NCBI RefSeq assembly: GCF_900167255.1
Contig: NZ_FUYB01000001.1
Span: forward strand, 275,632-339,631
Direction: 5' to 3'
Source of the DNA: Thiothrix eikelboomii
Lineage (GTDB): Bacteria > Pseudomonadota > Gammaproteobacteria > Thiotrichales > Thiotrichaceae
DNA: 64,000 nt
The position numbers were made by a program, and so were the translations under genes. Below, in pieces: positions 1 through 8,937 of the stretch (position 1 is its first letter; every line of letters begins with the position of its first letter). Under the pieces are notes generated by a model. It did no database searches. It had not been told where the DNA came from and saw nothing but the letters and a program-made list of their open reading frames with translations.

Positions 1-994
1 CGTTCTCTTCAGCGGTGCGGCCAAACTCGGTCATGGTTGAAACCAGTACGTTTTGCATAGTCGTGCCTAAATCTAAACAGAAAGCGGCAATCCCATCCGC
101 AAAATTTTTCAATAAATTGGCTTGTGAACCCAAGGCTCCCCCCTGTGCGCTATGAGTATCCCAACCGCCTAAATCAATGGCGGCCACTTCCAAACCGACG
201 CCTTGTTTAATTAATTGTGCGGTTTGCTGTAATTGACTACCAAATAAATTTGCCGGATACACCGCCGCATTCGCGGGTCGATAGGCTTTCGGGTCAATTT
301 GCCGGGTAAGATCCAAATCTCTTAATAAAGTCTGCCCTGTTTGCTGTAAAAGTTTCGCATAGGGATTACTATCCTGCGGGTGCTGGGCATACACTGTGTT
401 TAAACGCGAACTTAAACGCATTTCCTCAGTATCACTTAAACCTAAATCAAAATTGGCTAAATCCCGCAACGAGGAGACGGCTACACTCCCGCGCAAGGAC
501 TGCGCTAGTTCATTCCCAAAACCCACTCCACGCATACCGCTGCTATTCATCGAGCTAGCCAAATGTCGATTCATCCAACCCTCTAAATCACTACGAATCG
601 CACCGCTTTCAATAAAATGCTGGCTATCAAAATGTGATAAAGAAGCCTGTGGATAATGCACCGCAGGAAAAACCGCTAATTGTTGCTGCTGATATAAACG
701 CTGTAAACCTTGCATGGCTGGATGCAAACCAAAATAGCCATTCAAATCTAAAGCACCATTGACTTGTCCTGGGGGTGCAATCGCAATCGTTGGGCGCAAC
801 CGATAATAATCATTATCAGCATAGGGTACGACCACATTTAAACCATCACAGCCGCCACGCTGGAAAATCACCACCAGCGTTTTGGGGGCAGCGGCAGCTT
901 GGGCAGCCTTTAGGCGGAAGGAATCATCTAATAACCAAGCACTACCCGCTAAAGAGGAAGAGCACATTAGCTTGAGAAAATCACGTCGTTGCAT
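1..994 (-). CDS. DUF1501 domain protein, 3' part missing
   Basis: The reading frame starts at the ATG at 994 and runs off the left edge, so only about the first 330 residues are visible. The N-terminus MQRRDFLKLMCSSS is a twin-arginine-type signal (RRDFLK followed by a hydrophobic stretch), so the protein is probably exported folded. The body shows the DUF1501 pattern: VVIFQRGGCDGLNVVVPY, then HPAM, HFDSQHFIESG, and DLGGWDTH. DUF1501 proteins belong to the alkaline-phosphatase/sulfatase-like fold and usually sit beside a DUF1800 gene, exactly as here, with 19 bp between the genes. The biochemical role of the family is unsettled. It is probably co-transcribed as the downstream partner of the DUF1800 gene. 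Family assignment is confident; function is unknown. Confidence 0.85.
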   Translation of the reverse strand, partial: MQRRDFLKLMCSSSLAGSAWLLDDSFRLKAAQAAAAPKTLVVIFQRGGCDGLNVVVPYADNDYYRLRPTIAIAPPGQVNGALDLNGYFGLHPAMQGLQRLYQQQQLAVFPAVHYPQASLSHFDSQHFIESGAIRSDLEGWMNRHLASSMNSSGMRGVGFGNELAQSLRGSVAVSSLRDLANFDLGLSDTEEMRLSSRLNTVYAQHPQDSNPYAKLLQQTGQTLLRDLDLTRQIDPKAYRPANAAVYPANLFGSQLQQTAQLIKQGVGLEVAAIDLGGWDTHSAQGGALGSQANLLKNFADGIAAFCLDLGTTMQNVLVSTMTEFGRTAEEN

Positions 995-1013
995 GGTTCT
1001 ATCCTTATTCTTA

Positions 1014-4000
1014 TTATTGGTAGTTACCGGCTGGATAACTTAATACAGTGGATAACATCGCTTTTAAGCGCGTATTGGCATTGGCGGCCTCTAAATCAAA
1101 AGCCGTTTCTGCATTTAAAATATCAAAGGCTGTTTGCCATTCCACAGTGCTATAGTGGTTATTCATCAACAGATCAAAACTCTCTGCCAAAATACTCTCG
1201 GTCGTTAAAGCTCCACGACTACGGAAGAAGGCCACTGGATCGAGCTGGATACCCGAGACATTGCCGGCAACTAAGCGGTTTACAAAGCGAATGCGCTCCT
1301 GTAATAAACCCGTGCTAATCCAATCATCACCTGTTTCTGACCAACCTGTAGGCACTGGATTACGGTGCAAACTTAAGCCCATGCGTCTAACTTCATCCAC
1401 TAAACCCTCGGTACTGACTTGCCCTGCAAACGCACGCACCGCCGCGACCCCAAACTCGACTGGAGTACGGAATTTACTATTGAAATGATCTTCTGCATGG
1501 AATTCGGGAGCCGTTAAGATCGTCCGCAGTACCTGAGCGATTTGATCGGCTTGGCTAGCGGTATTGATAAAGGTCGCAGAACAGCGTTGGAGTAAAGCAT
1601 CCACCGGTTGATCACTCACAAACAGGGTAATCAGTTTAGAGCAAATAAATTTAGCAGTCGCGGGATGGCGCGCCAAAAAGCGCAAGGCTTGCTCGCCCTC
1701 TTCCACCCCGCCGCCTTTAATCGTTTGCCCCCAGAACACTTTATCCATAGCATTATGTTGAGCTGCATTAAAATAAAAAGCATCATTCTGGACTTGCCAA
1801 CCGGTGAAAATTTCCGCTAAGACCTCCACTTCACGTTGTGAATACCCACCTTTGACACCAACCGTATGCAGCTCCAAAACTTCACGGGCATAGTTTTCAT
1901 TAGCATTGGCTTTAAGATTGGCAATATTATCCAAATAGATCAACATGGCGGGGCTTTGCGCACTACTTAGCAGCAAATTATAGAAACTACCTAAGGCATT
2001 GGCGCGGAATACATCATTCTCAGCTAATTCATACAGTAGTTTATTCCCGGTTCTATCTAAATTAGTGTTGAAATGATTATCCCAGAACCAAGTCATGACC
2101 TCCTGCAATTGACGAGGGCTATGAACCATGTGGAATAAGGTATAAGCCTGCAAATCCTCATGGGTAAATAAATCCAAATCAGCCACGGCCTGATCAAAGG
2201 CGAGTGCTTGAATTTGACTCGGTGCTAACTGGGACTCTAAGAAAGCGTCTGCACCGCTGCGCCGCACTTCAGCCAATAAACTTGGTGAAGCCCCAAAACT
2301 AATCCGATTAATTAACTGTCGCGCCTCAGCCGCTGCTCCGATCACTGGTAGATTTAAATGGTAGTTAGCGGTTTTCCCACTCAAATCGGTGGCGGTTAAA
2401 CTGACTTTGAGCACTTGTCCTTCGGTCAATTTCCCATTCGGTACAACCCAAGCCCAATCACCTTGACTACTGAGGGTTAAAGTCTGCGCGGCAAATACAC
2501 CCGCCCCTTGTGCTTGAGCAGTGAGGCTCGCCAGTCCAGTATCATCACTCACCCGGCCTTTTAGGATGAAGCCTGTTTTAACCACTTCCTCACCCTCACG
2601 ATGTGAACTGACTTGAATCACTGGCAAGGCTTGATCGGCGATCACTTTAAATTGTGCTAGCCGCTCGGCTCGATTACCCGCTTGGTCCCAAGCCGTTAGC
2701 ATCACGCTGGCCTCTTGTCCGGCCGCCAATAAACGGCCCGCTACTTGCGCAGACCAATCACCTGTCAGCGGATTCAAGGCGATTGGCAAAGTTTGGGTAG
2801 TGGTCGCGGTACGTAAACTAGCGGTAAGTTCGCGGATCGCCCAGTTATCTAAAGCCGTACCTGTTAGGGTAAAGCCTGTGCTCCCCACTTCTGTTTGCTT
2901 GGGTGTCAATAGCTCAATCCGTGGTAACTCCCAATCTAAGCGACTGCCCTCAGCATCAAGGCGGATCGAAAAATCAACCGCACCCGCTCCTGTCACGATG
3001 CGACTGTAATAATTACGCCCTTGCTTAAAAGGGTCTTGGGCAACAAAAACATGGCGTTCACCCGACACCAAGGATTCTAAATCAAACTGCACCTGCCCAG
3101 CACTGTCAGTTTTCCCTGATTTGACCCACCACAAGCGATTGCTAGCATCAAGACGATAAGCATTTAAAGTTACAGCTGCCATTGGTTCACCCGTTGCACG
3201 ATGGCTTAAGCTAACCGGAATATGCCCAACCGGAAATTTCAGCGCAAATTCACCCGCAGCAAAGCTGGCACTTTCCACCCGCCCACCGTTGTACGGCGTG
3301 GCCACTAATAAAAAGCGCTTACCTTCGACGGAGAACGCTTCAGAATCCAGCTTTGCAAGACCTTGCTCATCGGTGTTCGCACTCGCGATCCAGCCCTTCC
3401 AACGATTGATACCATCGGCATCGAATTGATAAGCCGTGATCGCCACTTTCGGCACTGGCAAGCCACTCAAAGCATTGTGCAGCTTCACCTGCAATAAGCG
3501 CGTACCGACTAAGAACGTATATTGCCCAGTCGCTTTGAGCAATTGACTGTTACGATAGCGCCCAGTCACCGGACTCAGTGCATTCAGAATATAGTGCTTA
3601 CCTTGATCAAGGTCCGGCAAATCAATCCGCAAGACTCCATTGCTATCAGTGGTAGCACGACCTATCCAAACTGATTTTCCCTCGGCTAATTGCTCACGCA
3701 CTTGGACTTCTAGATTAGGTAAGATCGTGGCCTGAGCCTCAGTACCATCACGGACAGTCACCACCACTGAACCGAGTAAGAACTCCACTGCGCCACTGCG
3801 GGTAAACACGGGGCTAAGCGCAGTAAATTGATTATATACTTTGGCTTGTAAGCGAATCAGTGCGTTTTCGGTATTCAGTTCAGCGAGGTCGAAACTGACC
3901 TGACCGGCTGCGTCAGTTTTTTGTTGTCCCCGCCACTGCCGCGTACCATCGGCTAAAATACGCCAAGCGACCACATCGACCCCAGCGAATACTTGTTGCG

Positions 4001-5480
4001 AATAGGCATCCTTCACCGTAGCGACTAAAGGATTCGACCCTACCACAAACACCGAATCACCCGTCGCTTTCAGAATAGGACTGGTTTTATAAGTCTTGGT
4101 CAGGGGGCTTAACGCTTGTAAATAAAACTGCCGCCCTTGCGCTAAACCGGGTAAATCTAAGCGCAATAAACCATCACTCCCCGTTTTCGTGGTCGCCAAC
4201 CATTGATCCGTACCATTCGCCAGCTTTTCTCGCACATAAACGGTATGATTCGCCAAGACAGGCTGACTCGGGCTCGTACCATCGACAACTTTAATTCGGC
4301 TGGTGCCTAACTGCCACAGCTCACTGCCTGCTTGAGTCAGCAGCCTAGAGCGTGCAGTGAATTGATTATAAGCACTCGCTCTTAATTCAATTTTGCCACC
4401 GGTACTGAGTTCGGGTAGGTCTAAGGCCAACTCTCCTTGACTATTCGTGACCCCTGCAGTGCGCCATTGATATGCTCCCGTCTCCAACCATTGATAAGCG
4501 GTGACATTTACCCCTGCAAGCGGGGTAGAGCTGAGTGCATCACTAAGCTTAAGTTTGAGGAGTGGTGAGCCTAATTTGAAACTAAACTGCTCACCTTTTT
4601 GTAGCGGAATACTGCTACGATATTTATTAAAGACTTGATCTTTAGCCAATAAAATATACTTTTTACCTGCTAATAAATTCAAGCGCAGCCCACCTTGGGC
4701 ATCCGTCACGCCTTGATTGAACCAAACTGAGCTGCCATCCGCGAGCAGTTCTCTAATCTGAATCGGGGTTGCCGCTAAAGCTGGCAGATTGGCTTGGGTG
4801 GCATCGAGTAATTGAACTCGAGTCTCACCAAGGGCAAATTCAGCCTCACCCGCCTGAGTAATCCATTCGCTCACTGCGCGCATCTGATTAAAAGCCGTCA
4901 CCGAAAGCTGCACCGGTAGACCTTGAGACAATTGCGGAATATCGAAAGCAAGTTTGCCATTCGCATCGGTGGTTTTCTGTGCCGCCCACACTAACTTCCC
5001 ATCCTGTTGATAGCGGGCAGTGACGGGTAAATTAGCAAGGCTACTACCCGTTAACCCATCTTTGACGGTGAGCTTTAATAAAGGTGAGCCGACACGAAAT
5101 AAGAAACTACCCGTTGCGCTTAGTGTGGTACTCATCCGATAGCGACTATCAAATGGGCTGAGCGCATACAGCTGATAATAGCGTCCTGCCCCTAAACCCT
5201 CCAAAGTCAAACTAGCTTGACCACTCGCATCGGTTTTAATAGCTGTTCGCCATACGCTGCTGCCATCCGTCATAAGCTCCCGAACCTGCAAGCTGGTATT
5301 GGCTAGCGGCTGATCATTGGCTGTTCCATCGACCACACTCACTTGCAAATTAGGACTTAAACTCGGATTTAAACTAACCACCGCATGGCTAGCCAAAGGT
5401 AAAGCACTGAAGAATAAACAGCAAAACCACAAACACCACTGACTCAGCCAATGGGCTAGCCTATACGAGGGGTTGAACAT
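1014..5480 (-). CDS. DUF1800 protein with long tandem-repeat N-terminal region (1488 aa)
   Basis: A large secreted protein. Residues 1-33 form a signal peptide with a hydrophobic core ending in AVV/SHA. From about residue 40 to 850 there are tandem beta-sandwich repeats of about 90-100 residues. Each repeat carries phrases such as VxDGT, QVRExLxDGSSVW, TDxxGxxxLDLxxL and YxLxALSP, resembling carboxypeptidase-regulatory or Cna-B-like modules. About residues 850-1040 hold two bacterial Ig-like modules (LTGTALDNWAIREL and LKGRVSDDTGLASL). From about 1055 to the C-terminus is the DUF1800 domain (LINRISFGASP, TWFWDNHFNTN, NYAREVLELHTVGV). DUF1800 proteins are typically about 500-600 aa, so the repeat array roughly triples the length. 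The paired DUF1501 gene follows 19 bp downstream. A cell-surface or matrix role is inferred from architecture only. Confidence 0.85.
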   Translation of the reverse strand: MFNPSYRLAHWLSQWCLWFCCLFFSALPLASHAVVSLNPSLSPNLQVSVVDGTANDQPLANTSLQVRELMTDGSSVWRTAIKTDASGQASLTLEGLGAGRYYQLYALSPFDSRYRMSTTLSATGSFLFRVGSPLLKLTVKDGLTGSSLANLPVTARYQQDGKLVWAAQKTTDANGKLAFDIPQLSQGLPVQLSVTAFNQMRAVSEWITQAGEAEFALGETRVQLLDATQANLPALAATPIQIRELLADGSSVWFNQGVTDAQGGLRLNLLAGKKYILLAKDQVFNKYRSSIPLQKGEQFSFKLGSPLLKLKLSDALSSTPLAGVNVTAYQWLETGAYQWRTAGVTNSQGELALDLPELSTGGKIELRASAYNQFTARSRLLTQAGSELWQLGTSRIKVVDGTSPSQPVLANHTVYVREKLANGTDQWLATTKTGSDGLLRLDLPGLAQGRQFYLQALSPLTKTYKTSPILKATGDSVFVVGSNPLVATVKDAYSQQVFAGVDVVAWRILADGTRQWRGQQKTDAAGQVSFDLAELNTENALIRLQAKVYNQFTALSPVFTRSGAVEFLLGSVVVTVRDGTEAQATILPNLEVQVREQLAEGKSVWIGRATTDSNGVLRIDLPDLDQGKHYILNALSPVTGRYRNSQLLKATGQYTFLVGTRLLQVKLHNALSGLPVPKVAITAYQFDADGINRWKGWIASANTDEQGLAKLDSEAFSVEGKRFLLVATPYNGGRVESASFAAGEFALKFPVGHIPVSLSHRATGEPMAAVTLNAYRLDASNRLWWVKSGKTDSAGQVQFDLESLVSGERHVFVAQDPFKQGRNYYSRIVTGAGAVDFSIRLDAEGSRLDWELPRIELLTPKQTEVGSTGFTLTGTALDNWAIRELTASLRTATTTQTLPIALNPLTGDWSAQVAGRLLAAGQEASVMLTAWDQAGNRAERLAQFKVIADQALPVIQVSSHREGEEVVKTGFILKGRVSDDTGLASLTAQAQGAGVFAAQTLTLSSQGDWAWVVPNGKLTEGQVLKVSLTATDLSGKTANYHLNLPVIGAAAEARQLINRISFGASPSLLAEVRRSGADAFLESQLAPSQIQALAFDQAVADLDLFTHEDLQAYTLFHMVHSPRQLQEVMTWFWDNHFNTNLDRTGNKLLYELAENDVFRANALGSFYNLLLSSAQSPAMLIYLDNIANLKANANENYAREVLELHTVGVKGGYSQREVEVLAEIFTGWQVQNDAFYFNAAQHNAMDKVFWGQTIKGGGVEEGEQALRFLARHPATAKFICSKLITLFVSDQPVDALLQRCSATFINTASQADQIAQVLRTILTAPEFHAEDHFNSKFRTPVEFGVAAVRAFAGQVSTEGLVDEVRRMGLSLHRNPVPTGWSETGDDWISTGLLQERIRFVNRLVAGNVSGIQLDPVAFFRSRGALTTESILAESFDLLMNNHYSTVEWQTAFDILNAETAFDLEAANANTRLKAMLSTVLSYPAGNYQ

Positions 5481-5527
5481 AAGTATTAGCTCTTGTTATC
5501 AACAATTAGCGTCAATGCGAAGCAGGT

Positions 5528-6031
5528 CTAGCGCTCGACCTGTTTCGGATCTAACCCGGCTACTTGCTTAGGATCTGGCTTGACCCATGCGGCCTGCTGA
5601 CATTCAGTCTCTGCTTGGATTAAGCTCATTTGTGCTTGGTTTAAGGCGTGTGCTTGTTGACTTAGCTGCTGCTCTAACTGTTGGATTTGCTCAGCATTCT
5701 CATCCAAACTAGCTTGTTGTGCTGACCACTGTTGTTGCTCAGCCGTGAGTGCCTGCAATTGCCCTGCACTTTCACTAAGCTCCGTTTGGGCTTGAGCTAA
5801 AGCAGCCTCTAGAGTTTGTAGGCGCTGCTGCAAGGTGACTAACTCTGTTTGTAAACTGGGATCAATGTCTGCAGAGGGTTCAAGCACTGCTGGCTGAGCT
5901 TCGGGGCTAAGCACAGTGACAGTGGCAGCTGAAGGCAGAGCGGGCTGTTGGCTGAGCTGCGTATCTTCACTGCTACACGCAGCAAGTAAGCTTAAGCTAA
6001 GCCCAGCCATTAAATAGGCTAGTTTGGTCAT
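5528..6031 (-). CDS. coiled-coil lipoprotein, hypothetical
   Basis: A 167-residue protein starting MTKLAYLMAGL with a lipobox LLAAC, so Cys19 would be the lipidated residue after signal peptidase II cleavage. After a Pro/Ala-rich linker, residues about 57-145 are rich in Gln, Glu, Leu and Ala with heptad-like spacing (LQTELVTLQQRLQTLEAAL, EQIQQLEQQLSQQAHAL). This predicts a long coiled coil. It ends in a short Lys/Asp/Pro tail with a DPKQV repeat. It lies 47 bp upstream of the DUF1800 gene on the same strand and may share its transcript. No known family is recognised. It could be a periplasmic spacer or anchor; this is inference. Confidence 0.65.
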   Translation of the reverse strand: MTKLAYLMAGLSLSLLAACSSEDTQLSQQPALPSAATVTVLSPEAQPAVLEPSADIDPSLQTELVTLQQRLQTLEAALAQAQTELSESAGQLQALTAEQQQWSAQQASLDENAEQIQQLEQQLSQQAHALNQAQMSLIQAETECQQAAWVKPDPKQVAGLDPKQVER

Positions 6032-6130
6032 GGGGTGCGACTCTTAACTGATTATTTTTCTATAAGTATCTTTTATAGTTTAACCTTCGACACCCAAAAT
6101 ACAACCACCGATCAGCGGAAACTTTAACAC

Positions 6131-6919
6131 TCAGGGACGATAAAAACGCCTTACTTCATAAGCAAAATGTCGACCTAAGCCCACACTACCTAGGGTATTG
6201 TAATGAATTTGATCAGCTGCCTTCGATAAAGCATCGGTATTCACCCAGACAGTGCGTGGCATTTGTGTAGTCACCACTTCTTGTGCCTTCCTCAATACAT
6301 CTACCGCAGGATGCTGTGCTTTGGGTGGATTAATTCGCCCTAAAATAAATGCAGCCTGCGGGCTGGCGTATTCACGGCGCAAATCGGTAATAAATGCTTT
6401 CAGATTGCCTAGATACGCATCTGCAGCGAGTGGATAGCGGGCATCGCGCTCACCTTGCATCCAAATAAAAGCCTGCACGGTATTGCCTTGAGTCAGTATT
6501 TGACTGACTTCGATTTGTCGCTTCAAGAGGGCATAGAGGCTAGTTTGAATCGTGCTTTCGGTCATGCGAAACGAGAGACGTGGATTCCATAATCGCGCCC
6601 AATCATAAATCGAGGTACCGCCGACAGCTAATTTCAGGATACGAATTTTACGCCCCGGATACCAAGCGGCTAGATATTTAGCAAACGCCACTTCTGGCCC
6701 AATCCGCCCACCGGGTTGCTGATGAAACTCCATTTTGCGACCATGCTGGTGAAACTCAACTTGAATCGGTTTTATTTTTAACCAATCGGGTAACTGACCA
6801 AACAAACTTTCTGTCCAGCCTACCATATTGGATTGACCGATAAGGATAAATACCAAGTCTTGGAGCATAAGACTACCTAGCAGGATTAGGGCAATAAATG
6901 CTAATAGCAGAGCGCACAC
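6131..6919 (-). CDS. SASA/GDSL-like carbohydrate esterase, membrane-anchored
   Basis: A 262-residue protein beginning with an apparent GTG at 6919. Residues 1-25 are strongly hydrophobic (signal or membrane anchor). The GQSNM block follows at about 28-32, with Ser30 as the expected nucleophile. The later blocks WMQGERDA and a C-terminal DQIHYNTLG (Asp/His of the catalytic dyad or triad) match the SASA family (sialate O-acetylesterase-like, SGNH hydrolases). Family members remove O-acetyl groups from sugars in polysaccharides. The real substrate here is unknown; plant or bacterial acetylated polymers are possible. The start is the least certain part because no strong ribosome binding site precedes the GTG. 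Confidence 0.75.
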   Translation of the reverse strand: MCALLLAFIALILLGSLMLQDLVFILIGQSNMVGWTESLFGQLPDWLKIKPIQVEFHQHGRKMEFHQQPGGRIGPEVAFAKYLAAWYPGRKIRILKLAVGGTSIYDWARLWNPRLSFRMTESTIQTSLYALLKRQIEVSQILTQGNTVQAFIWMQGERDARYPLAADAYLGNLKAFITDLRREYASPQAAFILGRINPPKAQHPAVDVLRKAQEVVTTQMPRTVWVNTDALSKAADQIHYNTLGSVGLGRHFAYEVRRFYRP

Positions 6920-6980
6920 ACTCGACTGGCGCTCTATTTTGAATATAGTTAGGATTCTGCTAACTGTTGCCCAGTTCCGA

Positions 6981-7979
6981 CTAACGGAAGCGAATGAGGG
7001 TCAAGCCTGTTTGAGTATGAGCCAAATAGGCCATTTTCTGATCAGCACTGACCGCAACTCCCTGTACTGCAGGGCGGGTTTGAATACTTTGCTGAATATG
7101 CGGTTCTAACGGGCGGCTCACATCGACCACGACCAAGCCATTGAATAAATCAGCCACTAAGGCGGTTTGGCCATCTTGGCTTAAAGTCACAGCAAACGCA
7201 TTGCGCATGGGTAATTGGGTCGATGGTATAGTGGCTGAGTTCTGTAGAGCATGCACACTCAATCCGCCCTCATTATTCGCAGAAAATAGCCAGCGTCCAT
7301 CTTTAGATACGACCAAACGCTGTGGATGCCCTGCTGGATTAAAATGCCCCTGATGCACGGGCGCTTGCGGCCGACGCACATCGACCTGTTGAATCCCATC
7401 CGCTTGATCGGCGATATATAAGGTTTGCCCATTAGCACTCAAAGCCACCCCTGCACTCGCGGCTGAAGTCGGAATCACCGCCAGCTGACGCGGCTTGCTC
7501 GGCTGGCTGACATCTATCACTACCACACCATTGCTATTGTCTGCCACAAACGCGGTACGTCCATCCGGCGTGAGCACTAGATCAAAAGCATAAGAAGAGG
7601 TGTCCAATTTCCCTAGCAGTTTTAACGCACTGGGCTGACTCAGATCAACAATCGCTAATCCCCCTGCACCATTGGCAATAAACGCTAATTTTCCTCGGAC
7701 AACGATCGACTCTACTTGCTGTAATGCGCTGAGCTTGCTGATTAAAACCGGTTGTTCCGCTGAGCGCAGATCCATAATCAATAAACCTTCTTGGGCAACG
7801 CCTACTAGAAGGTGCCGTTGATCAGCTGTCACTGCGACTGCATGCGCTGAACCTTGGGTCGACACCTGCCCAATCACGGCCCCCGCACGAAAGGCAGCCT
7901 GAGCCAGATTCAAACCACTGCTTAGGAATAACACTAAACCTAAGCATCCCCAACCAACACGAGTACGGAAAGTTTGCAT
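6981..7979 (-). CDS. LVIVD-repeat beta-propeller protein, secreted
   Basis: I place the start at the ATG at 7979 rather than an in-frame start 69 bp upstream. A strong GGGGGAGGG ribosome binding site lies just before it, and the following residues form a normal signal peptide ending in LAQAA. The 332-residue product consists of six to seven copies of a repeat of about 43 residues with the core LxIVDLSQPSxLxxLGxL / VVVIDVSQPSKPRQL / VVVDVSRPLEPH. These are typical LVIVD repeats that fold as a beta-propeller. Such domains bind ligands or partner proteins on the cell surface and have no assigned reaction. Neighbours on the same strand are the esterase and lipoprotein genes. Confidence 0.75.
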   Translation of the reverse strand: MQTFRTRVGWGCLGLVLFLSSGLNLAQAAFRAGAVIGQVSTQGSAHAVAVTADQRHLLVGVAQEGLLIMDLRSAEQPVLISKLSALQQVESIVVRGKLAFIANGAGGLAIVDLSQPSALKLLGKLDTSSYAFDLVLTPDGRTAFVADNSNGVVVIDVSQPSKPRQLAVIPTSAASAGVALSANGQTLYIADQADGIQQVDVRRPQAPVHQGHFNPAGHPQRLVVSKDGRWLFSANNEGGLSVHALQNSATIPSTQLPMRNAFAVTLSQDGQTALVADLFNGLVVVDVSRPLEPHIQQSIQTRPAVQGVAVSADQKMAYLAHTQTGLTLIRFR

Positions 7980-8141
7980 ACCAGCCCTCCCCCTTGAATT
8001 GCAGAACAAGACTATCCCTATTGCAAGCATAGACCTGAATGCTTGCATTAAGTTGTGAATTGACTCATTAAAGCACTAGTTTGTATGCATGGGGGTGAGC
8101 TAGAGTTGAAGTTGATGTGGGAATTGAAGGCTCGGAGCTGA

Positions 8142-8744
8142 TTAGCCTTGCGCTTCACTAGCCAATTTTCTCAAGCGCCATTTTGCCAATTCACCGTTGT
8201 CTACCCGCTCATAAATATCCTCGACTGTGAGCGTGACTTGGATCGACTCAAGCATTACGTCCTGCCCCAAATAATAATAAGAAGGCTGCCAGCCAGCACT
8301 GCGGCGATAGACAGTGACTTCCGCAATATCTTGCTCAACGAGTACATACTCCAACAAACTAGGCAAGGCGATATACTCCAAACGCTTGTCGGTTTTATCA
8401 GTACGGCGTGTGCTTTCTGGGATAACCTCCACCACCAAAATCGGATGCTCACGCACATAATCATCTTGAGAAGGATCATCATGGCAAACTACGACTACAT
8501 CTGGGTAGCGGAAACGATCAGTGGCCGTTTTGATGAGCATGTCACTGGTAACAGGAAAACAAGGCTTACCCCGTAAACTTAACCAAAACAGAGCAGATAA
8601 GTTCGAGGTAATTATATTGTGATTAATCTTAGCACCTGCCATTGCATAAACTTGCCCGGCGACATACTCGTATTTTTCAGTGCTTAAGCGCTCACCGGCT
8701 ATATAATCTTGGACGCTAATATGATCGAATTGCTGTGCTAACAT
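8142..8744 (-). CDS. Uma2 family putative endonuclease (DUF820)
   Basis: A 200-residue protein with the Uma2 layout. The N-terminus contains TEKYEYVAGQVYAMAGAKINHNII. The motif RYPDVVVVC supplies the PD of the PD-(D/E)xK nuclease core. LVVEVIPEST and then KRLEYIALPSLLEYVLVEQ match the family's strand pattern. Uma2 genes are abundant in cyanobacteria and scattered in Thiotrichales, often as isolated single genes. Their nuclease activity is predicted from fold and largely untested. There is no methylase or restriction subunit beside it. It is probably a mobile or lineage-expanded accessory gene. A weak AT-rich promoter region follows upstream (8745-8790). Confidence 0.8.
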   Translation of the reverse strand: MLAQQFDHISVQDYIAGERLSTEKYEYVAGQVYAMAGAKINHNIITSNLSALFWLSLRGKPCFPVTSDMLIKTATDRFRYPDVVVVCHDDPSQDDYVREHPILVVEVIPESTRRTDKTDKRLEYIALPSLLEYVLVEQDIAEVTVYRRSAGWQPSYYYLGQDVMLESIQVTLTVEDIYERVDNGELAKWRLRKLASEAQG

Positions 8745-8937
8745 GCTTTATCCTCTAATTAGGATACATAACTTGCGTCGATCTTAGCATATTTCTGCAT
8801 GTTAAGGTCGGAATGCCTTGGCTTAAGTGATGGGCTAAGAAGTCATTTAAACTATGGCAGCTTTTTTAAAAGCCCCCCTAAACGATCATGACAAGGCAGC
8901 AACACCAAGTTTCATGTCGCTATTTTGATTTGGGTAG

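Noticed and set aside
396-1318. Plus-strand open frames across the DUF1501/DUF1800 region
   Set aside because: They lie antisense to two genes with clear family matches, have poor composition and no ribosome binding sites.
8148-8576. 142-codon plus-strand frame opposite the Uma2 gene
   Set aside because: Antisense shadow; no family features, and the Uma2 reading is unambiguous.
8866-8882. Short AT-rich inverted repeat after trkH
   Set aside because: Only about six A/T pairs dominate the stem, and the U-tract is not in the right place; not called as a terminator.
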